A stretch of 64,000 nucleotides of DNA from Alphaproteobacteria bacterium (GCA_016793165.1 JAEULA010000081.1:18224-82223); one strand, 5' to 3'; positions 1 through 9,916 are shown, numbered from the stretch's first letter. Notes: generated by a model from the sequence alone, not told the origin. Translations and numbers: made by a program.

Positions 1-742
1 GGTGCTCGCCATCGATCCGTCCTCGCCCCTGACCGGCGGCTCGATCCTCGGCGACAAGACGCGCATGGAAGGCCTCGCCCGCGACCCGCGGGCGTTCATC
101 CGCCCCACGCCGTCGGGCGGCACCCTGGGGGGCGTCGCCCGTCGAACGCGCGAAGCCGGCCTGATCTGCGAGGCGGCCGGCCACGACGTGGTCATCGTCG
201 AGACCGTCGGCGTCGGCCAGTCGGAGACCGCCGTCGCCGACATGGTCGACATGTTCGTGCTGCTGCTGCCGCCCGCCGGCGGCGACGAGCTGCAGGGCAT
301 CAAGAAGGGGATCGTCGAGCTCGCCGACCTGCTGGTGATCAACAAGGCCGACGGCGACCTGGCTCCGGCCGCCGGACGGGCCGCAGCCGAGTACAAGGCG
401 GCCATCCAGCTGCTGCGGCCCGCCCACGATTCCTGGACGCCGCCGGTGCTCCAGGTGTCCGCTCTCGAGCGTCGCGGCCTCGATGTCGTCTGGGAGGCGA
501 TCGAGCGGTTTCGAGCGGCCCAGGGCGAGGCGCGGCTGGCGCAACGGCGCGCCGGCCAGGCCGTCGCCTGGCTGTGGCGGGAGATCGACGCCGGGCTGCA
601 CGCGGAGCTTGCCGCGGATCCGCGTGCCGCGGCGGCGCTGGCGAGCCTCCAAGCCCAGGTTTCCCAAGGGCTTGCCTCGCCGCCCCGCGCGGCCCGCGAG
701 GTCCTCGCCGCGTTCCTCGGCCGGTCGCCCGCAGAGTCTTGA
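1..742 (+). CDS. meaB: Methylmalonyl-CoA mutase-associated GTPase MeaB/ArgK, 3' part (5' end outside window)
   Basis: G-protein chaperone that protects and reloads the B12-dependent methylmalonyl-CoA mutase in the cytoplasm. About 246 C-terminal residues are visible. The fragment opens inside the conserved DPSSPLTGGSILGDKTRM region, followed by ETVGVGQSE (about residues 67-75 of the fragment) and the guanine-specificity motif NKADGD (about 114-119). These are diagnostic of the MeaB/ArgK branch of SIMIBI GTPases. The P-loop and the true start lie upstream of the window edge, so the apparent GTG at base 2 is internal. The mutase itself is not in view. A B12-dependent partner fits with cobS/cobT further along. 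Confidence 0.93.
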   Translation, partial: VLAIDPSSPLTGGSILGDKTRMEGLARDPRAFIRPTPSGGTLGGVARRTREAGLICEAAGHDVVIVETVGVGQSETAVADMVDMFVLLLPPAGGDELQGIKKGIVELADLLVINKADGDLAPAAGRAAAEYKAAIQLLRPAHDSWTPPVLQVSALERRGLDVVWEAIERFRAAQGEARLAQRRAGQAVAWLWREIDAGLHAELAADPRAAAALASLQAQVSQGLASPPRAAREVLAAFLGRSPAES

Positions 743-767
743 CCGGCCAAGGGGCGTCCCGTAAAAG
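739..767 (+). promoter_or_regulatory. Candidate sigma-70-type promoter for rpmB
   Basis: TTGACC at 739-744 and TAAAAG at 762-767 are separated by 17 bases, about 70 bases before the rpmB start. The -35 box overlaps the meaB stop codon. The -35 matches the alphaproteobacterial TTGAC consensus well and the -10 matches TATAAT at four of six positions. Found by eye only. Confidence 0.45.
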
Positions 768-836
768 CGCCGCTTCCGCGAGCCGGGTCTTCGACCCGTC
801 CCCGTCCTGAATTCCTGCGTTGAAGGAACACCTGCG

Positions 837-1133
837 ATGTCTCGCCGCTGCGCCGTGACCGGCAAGTCGATCCTGATCGGCAACAACGTCAGCCACGCCA
901 ACAACAAGACGAAGCGTCGCTTCATGCCGAACCTGCAGGTGGCCTCGCTCCTGTCCGACTCGCTGGGTCGACGCATTCGGCTGCGCATGTCGACGCGCGG
1001 CCTGCGGACGATCGAGGCGGCCGGCGGTCTCGACGCCTGGATCGTGTCGATGGCGAAGACGAAGCTCGACCCGGAACTGCGCCCGCTGCGCGTCCAGATC
1101 GAGAAGGCGCGCGCGCGCAAGGCCGCGGCCTGA
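837..1133 (+). CDS. rpmB: 50S ribosomal protein L28
   Basis: Structural protein of the large ribosomal subunit. The 98-residue product has the family start MSRRCAVTGK and the conserved GNNVSHANNKTKRRFMPNLQ stretch (about residues 17-36). The length is normal for alphaproteobacterial L28. AAGGA lies about 10 bases before the ATG. The gene stands alone behind its own candidate promoter and is followed by a strong hairpin, so it is probably monocistronic. In many alphaproteobacteria rpmB lies near an esterase-like phytase gene and cobT/cobS. Here that neighbourhood is interrupted by the rhamnose operon. Confidence 0.97.
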   Translation: MSRRCAVTGKSILIGNNVSHANNKTKRRFMPNLQVASLLSDSLGRRIRLRMSTRGLRTIEAAGGLDAWIVSMAKTKLDPELRPLRVQIEKARARKAAA

Positions 1134-1141
1134 GGCGAAGC

Positions 1142-1163
1142 CGCAGCGCGGGCACGCGCTGCG
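1142..1163 (+). terminator. Hairpin downstream of rpmB, possible terminator
   Basis: CGCAGCGCG (1142-1150) and CGCGCTGCG (1155-1163) form a perfect 9-bp stem with a 4-base loop, beginning 8 bases after the rpmB stop. A second small stem, CCGGC/GCCGG, follows at once. No T-run is present, so termination might need Rho or the structure may only protect the 3' end. Confidence 0.4.
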
Positions 1164-1416
1164 TCCCGGCTCTTCGCCGGCACTCCCCCGCGACGGGCAG
1201 ATCGCACGCACCGCCGATCCGGCACTGATGCCGCGAACGCCGGCACCCCGGCGCGAGCCGGCGGACGCGCTCGACGGGCAAGCTCGGGCGAATGCCGGAA
1301 GCGCCGGCACACGCATCCCTGCATCTCCGCATCTCTGCATCCAAGGCGACATCGGCATCGGCCCGCTCGCGGCGACGGGCGACCATCCGCCAACCGCGCC
1401 CGCCGACGGCCATCGC

Positions 1417-1444
1417 TTGACCCCTTCGCAATCAGCGGTAGAAG
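1417..1444 (+). promoter_or_regulatory. Candidate promoter for rfbCBDA
   Basis: TTGACC at 1417-1422 is followed after 16 bases by TAGAAG (1439-1444), about 40 bases before the rfbC ATG. The -35 is good and the -10 is weak. It is the best promoter-like pair in the gap before the operon. Confidence 0.35.
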
Positions 1445-1486
1445 TCTCCTCCACGCGCACCGGCGGAACGACGCTGTGTTGGAGCA

Positions 1487-2106
1487 ATGAATCCATCGAC
1501 GCAATCGGGGGCCGGCACGGGATGGTCGCTTACCGCCTTGGCCATCCCCGATGTGAAGCTGATCGTGTCGCCGCGTCGCGGCGATGCGCGCGGCTTCTTC
1601 TCCGAGACGTGGCGCGCCTCGCTGCTCAACGACTGGGTCGGTGACGCGACCTTCGTGCAGGAGAACCACGTCTACTCCGCCGCGCCGCTCACGATGCGCG
1701 GGCTGCATTTCCAGGCACCGCCGCACGCCCAGGCGAAGCTGATCCGCGTCATTCACGGCGCGATCTTCGACGTCGCGGTCGATCTGCGCCGCGGCTCGCC
1801 GACCTATGGCCGTCACGTAACCACCGTGCTCAGCCGCGAGAACTGGCGGCAGGTGTGGATCCCGGCAGGCTTCGCCCACGGCTACTGCACGCTCGAGCCC
1901 GATACGGAGATCACCTACAAGGTGACCGCGCCCTACGCCCCGGCGCATGAGCGCGGCCTGCGCTGGGACGATCCGGCCCTCGGCATCGCCTGGCCCGCCG
2001 CGCGGGACAGCCTGGTGATGGCGGCACGCGACGACACATGGCCGGGGCTGGACGCGCTGCCCGGATACTTCGCGGCGGCGGACCGGGACGACGCGGGCAG
2101 GCGCCC

Positions 2107-2110
<4 letters not shown>
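1487..2110 (+). CDS. rfbC: dTDP-4-dehydrorhamnose 3,5-epimerase
   Basis: Third enzyme of dTDP-L-rhamnose synthesis, epimerising C3 and C5 of dTDP-4-keto-6-deoxyglucose in the cytoplasm. The 207-residue RmlC cupin shows the family landmarks GDARGFFSETW near the N-terminus, MRGLHFQ carrying the catalytic His, VAVDLRRGSPTYG, and GFAHGYCTLE with the Tyr region. Length is slightly above the usual 180-190 residues because of a short N-terminal extension. GGAG lies directly before the ATG. The stop overlaps the rfbB start (ATGA), giving the gene order C-B-D-A. The sugar would feed O-antigen or other surface polysaccharide. Confidence 0.95.
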
Positions 2111-3152
<1,042 letters not shown>

Positions 3153-3156
<4 letters not shown>

Positions 3157-4019
3157 GCGGCGAGCTCGTGATTCTCGGCGCCGAGGGCCAGGTCGGCCGC
3201 GAGGTCGCCGCCGCCGCACGCCGCGCCGGCCGCCCCTGCCGCGCTTACGGCCACGGCGCGCTCGACATCGCCGATGCGCGCGCGATCGACGCCGCGATCA
3301 CGGGGCCCGCGACGATCGTCAACTGTGCCGCCTACACGGCCGTCGACCGGGCCGAAAGCGAGCCGGCGCTCGCGCAGCGCGCGAATGCGTACGGCCCGGG
3401 CCTGATCGCCGCGCGCTGTGCCGCGGTGGGCGCGATCCTGCTGCATCTCTCCACCGATTACGTCTTCGACGGCAGCGGCGACACGCCCCGCGACGAGACG
3501 GCACCCGTCGCGCCGCTGAACGCCTACGGCCGCAGCAAGGCCGACGGCGAGGCGGCCATCCGGCGATCCGGTGCCCGGCATGTGATCCTGCGCGTATCCT
3601 GGGTCTTCGGCGCCGCGGGCATGAACTTCGTGCGCACGATGCGCCGCCTGCGCGCGAGCGGGCGCGAGATCCGGGTCGTCGACGACGTGGTCGGCGGCCC
3701 GACGCCGGCGGCGGCCATCGCGGAGGCGCTGCTTGCCATCCACGACGCGGCGTCGGCGCCGCGGTTCGACGGCTGGGGGACCTATCATTTCGCGGGCACG
3801 CCCGACACGACATGGTTCGACTTCGCCCGACGGATCCTTGCCGACACGCCCGGCGCGCGGCTGGCCCCCGTCGCATCGCGCGACTATCCGCAGGCCGCGC
3901 CGCGACCGCGGAACTGCCGCCTCGACTGCGCGCGGATCGCGGCACGGTTCGGCATCGCGCGACCGAGATGGGAGGATCACCTGCCGGCGGTGATCGCGGC
4001 CCAGCGCGAGGCATCATGA
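3153..4019 (+). CDS. rfbD: dTDP-4-dehydrorhamnose reductase
   Basis: Last step of the pathway, NAD(P)H reduction of dTDP-4-keto-L-rhamnose to dTDP-L-rhamnose. The 288-residue protein has the RmlD-type N-terminal motif LGAEGQVG, NCAAYTAVDRAE, STDYVFDG, and YGRSKADGE with the YxxxK pair. Length is normal. It begins at the ATGA overlap with rfbB, consistent with translational coupling. A 49-base gap separates it from rfbA. Confidence 0.95.
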
Positions 4020-4068
4020 CGACGACGCACGCGGCCCCTTCCCGTCATTCCAGGCACAGGCGCGCAGC

Positions 4069-4956
4069 ATGAAAGGCATCGTCCTAGCAGGCGGAAGCGG
4101 TACGCGGCTCCACCCCGTGACGCGTGTCGTCAGCAAACAGCTGCTGCCGGTCTACGACAAGCCGCTGGTCTACTACCCGCTCTCGGTGCTGATGCTGGCC
4201 GACATCCGCGAGATCCTCCTGATCTCGACGCCGGAGGAGCTGCCGCGCTTCCGCGCACTGCTCGGCGACGGCGCGCGCTGGGGCCTCGACATCAGCTACG
4301 CCGAGCAGCCGCGACCCGAGGGGATCGCTCAGTCGTTCCTGATCGGCAGCGAATTCATCCGCGGCGAACCGGTGGCGCTCGTGCTCGGCGACAACGTCTT
4401 CTACGGCAGCGGCCTGACCGCGAAGCTCGCCGCCGCCCGGGAGCTGACCTGCGGCGCGCTGGTCTACGGCTACTGGGTGAGCGATCCCGAGCGCTACGGC
4501 GTGGTCGCCTTCGACGCCGCGGGCAAGGCGATGTCCATCGAGGAGAAGCCGGCCCGACCGCAATCGAACTGGGCCGTGACCGGCCTGTACTTCTACGACG
4601 GCGAGGTGGTCGACATCGCCCGATCGCTGCGTCCGTCGGCGCGCGGCGAGCTCGAGATCACCGACGTCAACCGCAATTATCTCGAGCGCGGCCGGTTGGC
4701 CGTCGAGCGCCTCGGTCGCGGCTTCGCCTGGCTCGACACCGGCACGCACGAGTCCCTGCTGCAAGCGAGCGAGTTCGTGCGCACGCTCGAGGATCGCCAG
4801 GGCCTGAAGATCGCCTGCCTCGAGGAGATCGCCTTCCGGCGCGGCTTCATCTCGCTCGCGCAGCTCGAGAACCTCACCGACGAGCTCGCCGCGTCCAGCT
4901 ACGGCCGCTATCTCGCACGCCTGGTCGCGGAGGCGAAGTCGGGCGAGATGCGCTGA
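4069..4956 (+). CDS. rfbA: Glucose-1-phosphate thymidylyltransferase
   Basis: First committed step, making dTDP-glucose from dTTP and glucose-1-phosphate. The 295-residue nucleotidyltransferase begins KGIVLAGGSGTRL, followed by SKQLLPVYDKP (sugar-1-phosphate binding), LGDNVFYG (metal-binding Asp region), and EEKPARPQSNWAVTGLYFYD. Length is typical of RmlA. It is the final gene of the operon. The next gene (4979) is on the opposite strand with only about 20 bases between the stop codons. Confidence 0.96.
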   Translation: MKGIVLAGGSGTRLHPVTRVVSKQLLPVYDKPLVYYPLSVLMLADIREILLISTPEELPRFRALLGDGARWGLDISYAEQPRPEGIAQSFLIGSEFIRGEPVALVLGDNVFYGSGLTAKLAAARELTCGALVYGYWVSDPERYGVVAFDAAGKAMSIEEKPARPQSNWAVTGLYFYDGEVVDIARSLRPSARGELEITDVNRNYLERGRLAVERLGRGFAWLDTGTHESLLQASEFVRTLEDRQGLKIACLEEIAFRRGFISLAQLENLTDELAASSYGRYLARLVAEAKSGEMR

Positions 4957-4978
4957 GCCGTGGGCCGTGCCGCGGGCG

Positions 4979-6010
4979 TCAGTCCGGCGCGATCGCGAAG
5001 CACAGCAGCAGCGTTCGCTGCAGGAGCCGGCGGAAATTGTCGTCCGAGACGACGTAGACGAGCGTCTCGCCGCCCGCGCCGCGTCGTGCGGCGATGCCTT
5101 CGAAATTGTCGATGGCCGCCGGCGCATACCACTCGCCGATCAGCTCGCCCTCGACGCGCGCGCCTTCGCGCAGTCGTTCGCGCGGGACGCGCAGGATCCG
5201 CGCCGCGAAGCTGAACAGCGCGAAGCGCCGCTCGAGTACGAGCAGGGATCCGTCGGGCGCCACTGCAGCGCCCGTTGGCCGATATCCTTCATGGGCCCAG
5301 GCGAATTCCCGCCATGCCGTCGGTCCACCGAACCACGCGCGCAGGTCGCCGTTCGCGTCCGCGAGCTCCTCGGCGAAGGCGACGAGACTGCCGTCGGGCC
5401 AGGCGGCGATCGCCTCGAGGCCGCCGTTCTCGGGCGCCTGCTCGAGCCCCGGCGGCAAGGCCAGCGCGCGGGGCCGCCGAGAGAAAGGCTGCGCCGCCGC
5501 AGGGTAGTGCCACAGCCGGTGCTCGTGCTCGAAGCTCACGTAGAAGCCGCCGTCGGGCGCCGGCGCCAGCCCCTCGGCGTCGCCCCAGCGCCGGGCGGGC
5601 AGCGGTCGACCGCCGAGATCCACGAACGGCTGCAGCGTTCCCGGGCCGATCGCGGCCGGGCCGCCGCCAGGCTCCAAGCGCATCGGCGCAACGAAGGCAT
5701 GGCCGGCATCGGAGACCATCGTCAGCCGGTCGCCCGTCCCCGACACATGCAGGTCGGACCAGCCCCCGAACCGCGGATCGGAAGCCGACAGGGCAAGGCC
5801 GCCGCGATAGGCGAGCCGCCCCGCGGTGTCGTCGCCGTCGGGCCGGAACGCCAGCGGCTCGCCGACGATGTCGACATGGTCGGCCGCGCGCGCCGACCGG
5901 GACGGTGGTGCGGCGGCCACCGCGGACGCGGCCAGCGCCGCGAGCACCGAACGGCGGCGCGACAATCCTGCGCCGGAAAAGGAAACGGCGGCGCGCCCGT
6001 CCCCGGGCAC
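4979..6010 (-). CDS. Secreted esterase-like (phytase-domain) protein
   Basis: Resembles the 'esterase-like activity of phytase' beta-propeller family (PF13449 type), often exported and of uncertain physiological substrate. The N-terminus carries a Tat-like signal, SRRRSVLAALAASAVAA, followed by an Ala-rich cleavage region. The mature part shows the repeating GGL.lS.., WSDLH.SGTGDRLTMVSDAGH and NFEGIAAR...YVVSDDN patterns of that family. The start is uncertain: GTG at 6010 gives 343 residues, while TTG at 5965 places the Tat motif at residues 2-4 but has AGGA touching the start codon. In many alphaproteobacteria a homologue sits near rpmB and cobT. Confidence 0.8.
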   Translation of the reverse strand: MPGDGRAAVSFSGAGLSRRRSVLAALAASAVAAAPPSRSARAADHVDIVGEPLAFRPDGDDTAGRLAYRGGLALSASDPRFGGWSDLHVSGTGDRLTMVSDAGHAFVAPMRLEPGGGPAAIGPGTLQPFVDLGGRPLPARRWGDAEGLAPAPDGGFYVSFEHEHRLWHYPAAAQPFSRRPRALALPPGLEQAPENGGLEAIAAWPDGSLVAFAEELADANGDLRAWFGGPTAWREFAWAHEGYRPTGAAVAPDGSLLVLERRFALFSFAARILRVPRERLREGARVEGELIGEWYAPAAIDNFEGIAARRGAGGETLVYVVSDDNFRRLLQRTLLLCFAIAPD

Positions 6011-6030
6011 GCCGCCGTCGTTGCTGCGGC

Positions 6031-6900
6031 TCAACCGACGCCGTTCGCCTTGAACCAGGCGAGGCAGCGCGGCCAAGCCTGCGCCGAAGCCTCGGCGCTG
6101 TAGGAGGCGCGGTAGTCGGCAAGGAAGCCGTGCTTCGCGCCGGGATACACGACCATTTCCCACTTCTGGCCGGACTTCGCGAGCGCCGCCTTGAGCTGCT
6201 CGACATGCTCCGGCGGGATCCCCGGATCGTCGCCGGCATAGAGCCCGAGCAGCGGCGCCTTGATCCGAGCCGCGACGTCGACCGGCTTGTTGGTCAGGAA
6301 CTCCGTCTGCGTCGTGAGATTGCCGCCATACCACGCGACCGCGGCCTTCACGCGCGGGCTGTGCGCGGTATAGACGATGACGTTGCGGCCGCCGCGGCAG
6401 AAGCCGGTGACGCCGAGCTTCGACAGGTCGCCGCCGTCGCTCGCCGCCCAGGTCGCGGTGTAGTCGAGGTCGCTCAGCAGCTCGTCGTCCGGCTTCTTCG
6501 AGACGATCGGGCCGATCTGCGTCGCGAAGTCGGTGAGGCCCTCGAGCTTGCCCTGACGGAAGTAGTAGTCGGGCGACACCGCGAGATAGCCGGCCTTGGC
6601 GAAGCGGCGGCAGACGTCCTTGACCCACTCGTGCAGGCCGAAGACTTCCATCATCACGATCACGACCGGGAGGTTGCTGCGGCCGGCGGGCTTCGCCCGG
6701 TATCCGCCCATCGTCCCCTTCGGCGTCGCGATCATCACGTCGCCGGCCGTCAGGCCCTGCGTGTCGGTCCGGACCAGCGTCTGCGCCTGGATCGGACCGG
6801 CCGCAAGCGTGTAGCCGGCGGCGACCGTCGCGCCGAGGAAGCCGCGGCGCTGCAGCGGCGGCGCGGGCGGGAACAGGGATTTGCCGTGGTCGTCGGGCAT
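6031..6900 (-). CDS. Dienelactone hydrolase family protein, Tat-exported
   Basis: Alpha/beta hydrolase of the dienelactone hydrolase family, 289 residues. The catalytic set is visible: Cys in GFCRGG (about residue 168), Asp in YAGDDPG (about 224), His in AKHGF (about 257), and the Glu in MMEVFG (about 85) that orients the Cys in this family. QRRGFLGATVAAGYTLAAG (about 17-35) looks like a Tat signal with Ala-rich cleavage near AQA, so the protein probably works in the periplasm. The ATG at 6900 was chosen over longer upstream frames because GGAGGA lies about 8 bases before it. The true substrate is unknown. Confidence 0.88.
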   Translation of the reverse strand: MPDDHGKSLFPPAPPLQRRGFLGATVAAGYTLAAGPIQAQTLVRTDTQGLTAGDVMIATPKGTMGGYRAKPAGRSNLPVVIVMMEVFGLHEWVKDVCRRFAKAGYLAVSPDYYFRQGKLEGLTDFATQIGPIVSKKPDDELLSDLDYTATWAASDGGDLSKLGVTGFCRGGRNVIVYTAHSPRVKAAVAWYGGNLTTQTEFLTNKPVDVAARIKAPLLGLYAGDDPGIPPEHVEQLKAALAKSGQKWEMVVYPGAKHGFLADYRASYSAEASAQAWPRCLAWFKANGVG

Positions 6901-7017
6901 GGGGTGAGTCCTCCTCCGAGATCGATGATTGCTGGCCGCGGGCAGCCGGGCCATCAGGTGAGCGAACACCGCGCGGCGGCGGGTCTTCCGACCGCCGTCG
7001 CGCGGGATCCGATTCCC

Positions 7018-8685
7018 CTATTTCGTCTTGATTCGGCCTTCGAGCGAGACACGAATCGGTGACTTGGACTGGATATAGGCCGCCACCGTGTCCTCGAGGC
7101 CGGGCCCGAAGTCGTAGGGATCGATGCCCTTGTCGCGCATCACGGTGTAGCCGTCGCCGCCGCGGCGCGTGAAGTCGTTGGCCGCGATCTTGTAGGTCGC
7201 GTTGGGATCCAGCGGGCCATAGCTGCCGTCGGGCTTGCGCATCTCGACTGCCACGATCCGCTTGCCGGCCGGCGCGGCCGGATCCCAGACGTAGCGCATG
7301 CCGGCGACCTGCGGGAACCGCCCCGAGTTGCTCTCGACCTGGCTCACGCCGTTCTCGAGCGCCGCGACCAGGTCGCTCCCCTTCAGGCCCACCGTGGCGA
7401 TCGAGTTCTGGAACGGCAGGACGGTGAGCACCTGGCCCATCGTCACGTCGCCCTGGCCGATCGCGGCGCGCAGGCCGCCGCCGTTCTGGATCACCGCAAC
7501 GACGCCGAGATGCCGGGTCTTGTCGAGGATCGCGTCGGAGACGAGGTTGCCCATCAGGCACTCCTCCTTGCGGCAGTTCGACTGCACGACCTCGACGGCC
7601 GAGCTGCCGATCACGCGCTTGCGCACCGCGTCGAGCGGCCCGGCAAGCTTCGCGATCTCGGCGACGATCCTCGGATCCTCCGGGACCTCCTGGGTCAGCG
7701 GGATCGTGTCGCCCTTCCAGCTGACCGGCATGCCCTTGGCGTCGAAGGTCACGTCGAGCCGCCCGAGGAAGCGCGAATAGGCGTAGGCCTGGACGATCAG
7801 GACGCTTTGCCCGCTCGGCGACTTCGCCACCATCGGGTACGGGCCGCCGATCGGCGGCAGGTTCGGATTGGCCGGCGCGTTGGTCAGCAGCGTATGGCTG
7901 TGACCGCCGACGATGACATCGATGCCGTCGAGGGACGCCGCGAGCTTCTGGTCGCGCGCGAGGCCGAGATGCGACAGCGCGATCACGACGTCGACGCCCT
8001 GGCGGCGCATCCGCTCGATGATGGGCTTGGCCGCGACTTCGGGTTCGATGAACCTGACGTCCTTGCCCGGCGCGGCGATCTCCGGCGTGTCGAGCGTGGT
8101 CAGGCCGATGATGCCGATCTTGCGGCCGCCGCGGGTCACGACGACCGAGTTGCGCACGTTGCCGCGCAGGTTCTTGTCCGCCTTGGTCGCGACGTTCGCG
8201 CTCAGCACCGGGAACTTCGCGCCGCGGATGAAGTCGGCCAGCGGCTTGGTGCCGTCGTCGAACTCGTGATTGCCCACCGCCATCGCGTCGTAGGGCAGCA
8301 TGTTCATGACCGAGAGTTCGGCCTTGCCCTTGAACGTCGAGTAGAACAGGGAGCCCTGGAACTGGTCGCCGGCGTCGAGCAGCAGGACGTTGCCCTTGCG
8401 CGCCTTCACCTCGCCGACGATCTCCTGCGCCTTGTAGCCGAGGCGCGCCATGCCCCCCCAGCACTGCTTGTCCGCGCGCTCCTTGTCGGTGCAGCCGGAA
8501 TCGAAGCGATTGATCTCCTGCAGCCGCGAATGCACGTCGTTGGCGTGCACGATGGTGAGTTCCCATTGCGCGGGCTTCTGCGCCTGGACCGCCGCAGTGC
8601 TGCCGAGCAGCAGCGAGAAGCCGCCGACCACGGCGGCCGCGATCGCCGCGAGGCGACGGGTAGCGAAGTGTGAACTCATGCGCAT
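7018..8685 (-). CDS. Periplasmic 5'-nucleotidase / 2',3'-cyclic phosphodiesterase family protein
   Basis: Two-domain UshA/CpdB-type metallophosphoesterase, about 555 residues, likely releasing phosphate and nucleosides from extracellular nucleotides. The N-terminal metal motifs are present: VHANDVHSR, LDAGDQFQGSLFY, GNHEFDDG, SHLGLARD and GGHSHT. The C-terminal substrate-binding domain includes QNGGGLRAAI and ANDFTRRGGDGYT. A signal peptide (RRLAAIAAAVVGGFSLLLGSTAAVQAQ) precedes it. Starts at 8685 (ATG CGC ATG) or 8679 are both possible, with AGAGGAG 3 or 9 bases upstream. The acyltransferase at 8806 is transcribed divergently. Confidence 0.93.
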   Translation of the reverse strand: MRMSSHFATRRLAAIAAAVVGGFSLLLGSTAAVQAQKPAQWELTIVHANDVHSRLQEINRFDSGCTDKERADKQCWGGMARLGYKAQEIVGEVKARKGNVLLLDAGDQFQGSLFYSTFKGKAELSVMNMLPYDAMAVGNHEFDDGTKPLADFIRGAKFPVLSANVATKADKNLRGNVRNSVVVTRGGRKIGIIGLTTLDTPEIAAPGKDVRFIEPEVAAKPIIERMRRQGVDVVIALSHLGLARDQKLAASLDGIDVIVGGHSHTLLTNAPANPNLPPIGGPYPMVAKSPSGQSVLIVQAYAYSRFLGRLDVTFDAKGMPVSWKGDTIPLTQEVPEDPRIVAEIAKLAGPLDAVRKRVIGSSAVEVVQSNCRKEECLMGNLVSDAILDKTRHLGVVAVIQNGGGLRAAIGQGDVTMGQVLTVLPFQNSIATVGLKGSDLVAALENGVSQVESNSGRFPQVAGMRYVWDPAAPAGKRIVAVEMRKPDGSYGPLDPNATYKIAANDFTRRGGDGYTVMRDKGIDPYDFGPGLEDTVAAYIQSKSPIRVSLEGRIKTK

Positions 8686-8805
8686 GCGCTCCTCTGAACC
8701 GGTTCGAGCCCGGCGCATGCTGCCCCAACTCCTCCGTCGCGGCAAACCGCACGCATCGACGATCCTCGCGGAGGCGGGTCGCCGGCCCTATGCTGTGCGA
8801 CCAGG

Positions 8806-9882
8806 ATGGATCCGTTCCGCCCCGTCAGCCGAATCGAACCGCTGGAGGGCCTGCGCGGGCTCCTGGCTCTCTGGGTCGTCATCGCACACGTCCTTGCCCT
8901 CGCCGGCATGGGAGTCGGATGGCGCGGGCCGTTCAAGCTCCTGACGAACGGCACCCACGCCGTCGACGTCTTCATCATCCTCAGCGGGTTCGTCATCTTC
9001 CTGCTGATCGATCGCCGGAGGGAGACCTACGGTCGGTTCATCTGGCGCAGGTTCTGGCGGCTCTTCCCCTCCTACGTGGCCTGCAGTGCCCTCATGATCG
9101 CGTTCACGCCGCTCGTCATCCCGGTCCTTCAGGCCTGGCCGATCGAGCATCCGCTGAACGCGAGCCGGCTCCAGATCATGGAGGACACACTCGATCACCT
9201 CGGCGCGCATGTGGCGGCGCACCTTCCGATGCTGCACGCGGCGATCCCGCCCGAGATCCTGCCGAACAGCGCCTACGCGATCCTGGGCCAGGCGTGGAGC
9301 ATCTCCCTCGAATGGCAGTTCTACCTCCTGGCACCCGCCGTCTTCGCGGCGCTCCGCGGCGGGGCGCGGCCGCTCGCGATCGTCGTCGGCCTCGCGGCTG
9401 CCGTGCATTTCGCCATCCCGGCATACGAAGGCTTCCTGCCGAGACACGTTCCGTATTTCGCGGTCGGCATCGCGAGCTACTTCCTGCTCGCACGCGCCGA
9501 GCGGCCGACGATCCCCGATCTTCCCGTCGTCGCGGCCGCGCTCGCCTATTTCGCGACCCACGACGTCGCGCTCGTGCTGTGGGCCGCGGTGTTTGCCGCG
9601 ATCTATCGTCCCGACGCGCGCGGTGCCGCACTCCTCAACGCAGCGCTCTCCGCGTCACCGTTCCGATGGCTCGGCAAGATCTCGTACTCGGTCTACCTTT
9701 TTCATGCGATCGCGATGTATCTCGCGATGATGATCGTCGCGAGGTTCGGAGAGCCGACGTCTTCGATCGGGACCTTCCTCGCCCTGCTCGCCATCACCGT
9801 GACAGGCACGCTCGCCGGCGCCGCGATCCTCTACAGGTTCCTCGAGGCGCCGGGAATTCGCCTCGGCTCTGCGCTCCGCTGA
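8806..9882 (+). CDS. Acyltransferase 3 (OafA/YrhL-like) membrane protein
   Basis: Integral membrane O-acyltransferase, 358 residues with about ten hydrophobic segments. The N-terminal signature RIEPLEGLRGLLALWVVIAHV, the VDVFIILSGFVIF segment, the RRFWRLFPSYV arginine cluster and SLEWQFYLLAP are hallmarks of the family, which transfers acetyl or other acyl groups to surface sugars. With dTDP-rhamnose genes 4 kb upstream, modification of a surface polysaccharide is a reasonable inference but is not shown. It is convergent with cobT, and the 22-base tandem repeat at its 3' end includes its stop codon. Confidence 0.9.
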   Translation: MDPFRPVSRIEPLEGLRGLLALWVVIAHVLALAGMGVGWRGPFKLLTNGTHAVDVFIILSGFVIFLLIDRRRETYGRFIWRRFWRLFPSYVACSALMIAFTPLVIPVLQAWPIEHPLNASRLQIMEDTLDHLGAHVAAHLPMLHAAIPPEILPNSAYAILGQAWSISLEWQFYLLAPAVFAALRGGARPLAIVVGLAAAVHFAIPAYEGFLPRHVPYFAVGIASYFLLARAERPTIPDLPVVAAALAYFATHDVALVLWAAVFAAIYRPDARGAALLNAALSASPFRWLGKISYSVYLFHAIAMYLAMMIVARFGEPTSSIGTFLALLAITVTGTLAGAAILYRFLEAPGIRLGSALR

Positions 9883-9907
9883 CGGCGGCTCTGCGCTCCG
9901 CCGACGG
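9864..9907 (+). repeat. Two-copy 22-bp tandem repeat at the acyltransferase 3' end
   Basis: Bases 9864-9885 and 9886-9907 are direct copies differing at one base (T at 9880, C at 9902). The first copy contains the TGA stop of the acyltransferase, while the substitution removes that stop in the second copy. A recent small duplication is the simplest reading. Confidence 0.75.
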
Positions 9908-9916
9908 CCGCCGTCA
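9880..9916. terminator. Hairpin shared by convergent acyltransferase and cobT ends
   Basis: TGACGGCGGC (9880-9889) and GCCGCCGTCA (9907-9916) are perfect 10-bp complements with a 17-base loop. The outer bases of the two arms are the stop codons of the two convergent genes. A bidirectional terminator is plausible although neither side has a T-run. Confidence 0.4.

Larger units (their letters stand above)
1134..1486. other. Intergenic region between rpmB and the rhamnose operon
   Basis: This 353-base stretch has no convincing gene. Reading frames crossing it on either strand match no recognisable family and look like GC-rich shadow frames. It holds the rpmB hairpin at its left end and a candidate rfbC promoter at its right end. 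The middle is plain GC-rich sequence with a short GCATCTC-like repetition near 1312-1342. Confidence 0.6.

Noticed and set aside
784..798. CGGGTC-TTC-GACCCG hairpin between meaB and rpmB
   Set aside because: It lies in the rpmB leader downstream of the candidate promoter, the stem is only 6 bp and no T-run follows. It could be a leader element but there is no support.
339..1496. Minus-strand open frame of about 385 codons opposite meaB and rpmB
   Set aside because: Composition is that of a GC-rich shadow frame, with no recognisable motif. It overlaps two conserved genes.
4979..8752. A single very long open frame (about 1,250 codons) on the minus strand
   Set aside because: Only its last third is a real gene (the esterase-like protein). 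The rest is the out-of-frame shadow of the dienelactone hydrolase and nucleotidase genes, which carry clear motifs in another frame.
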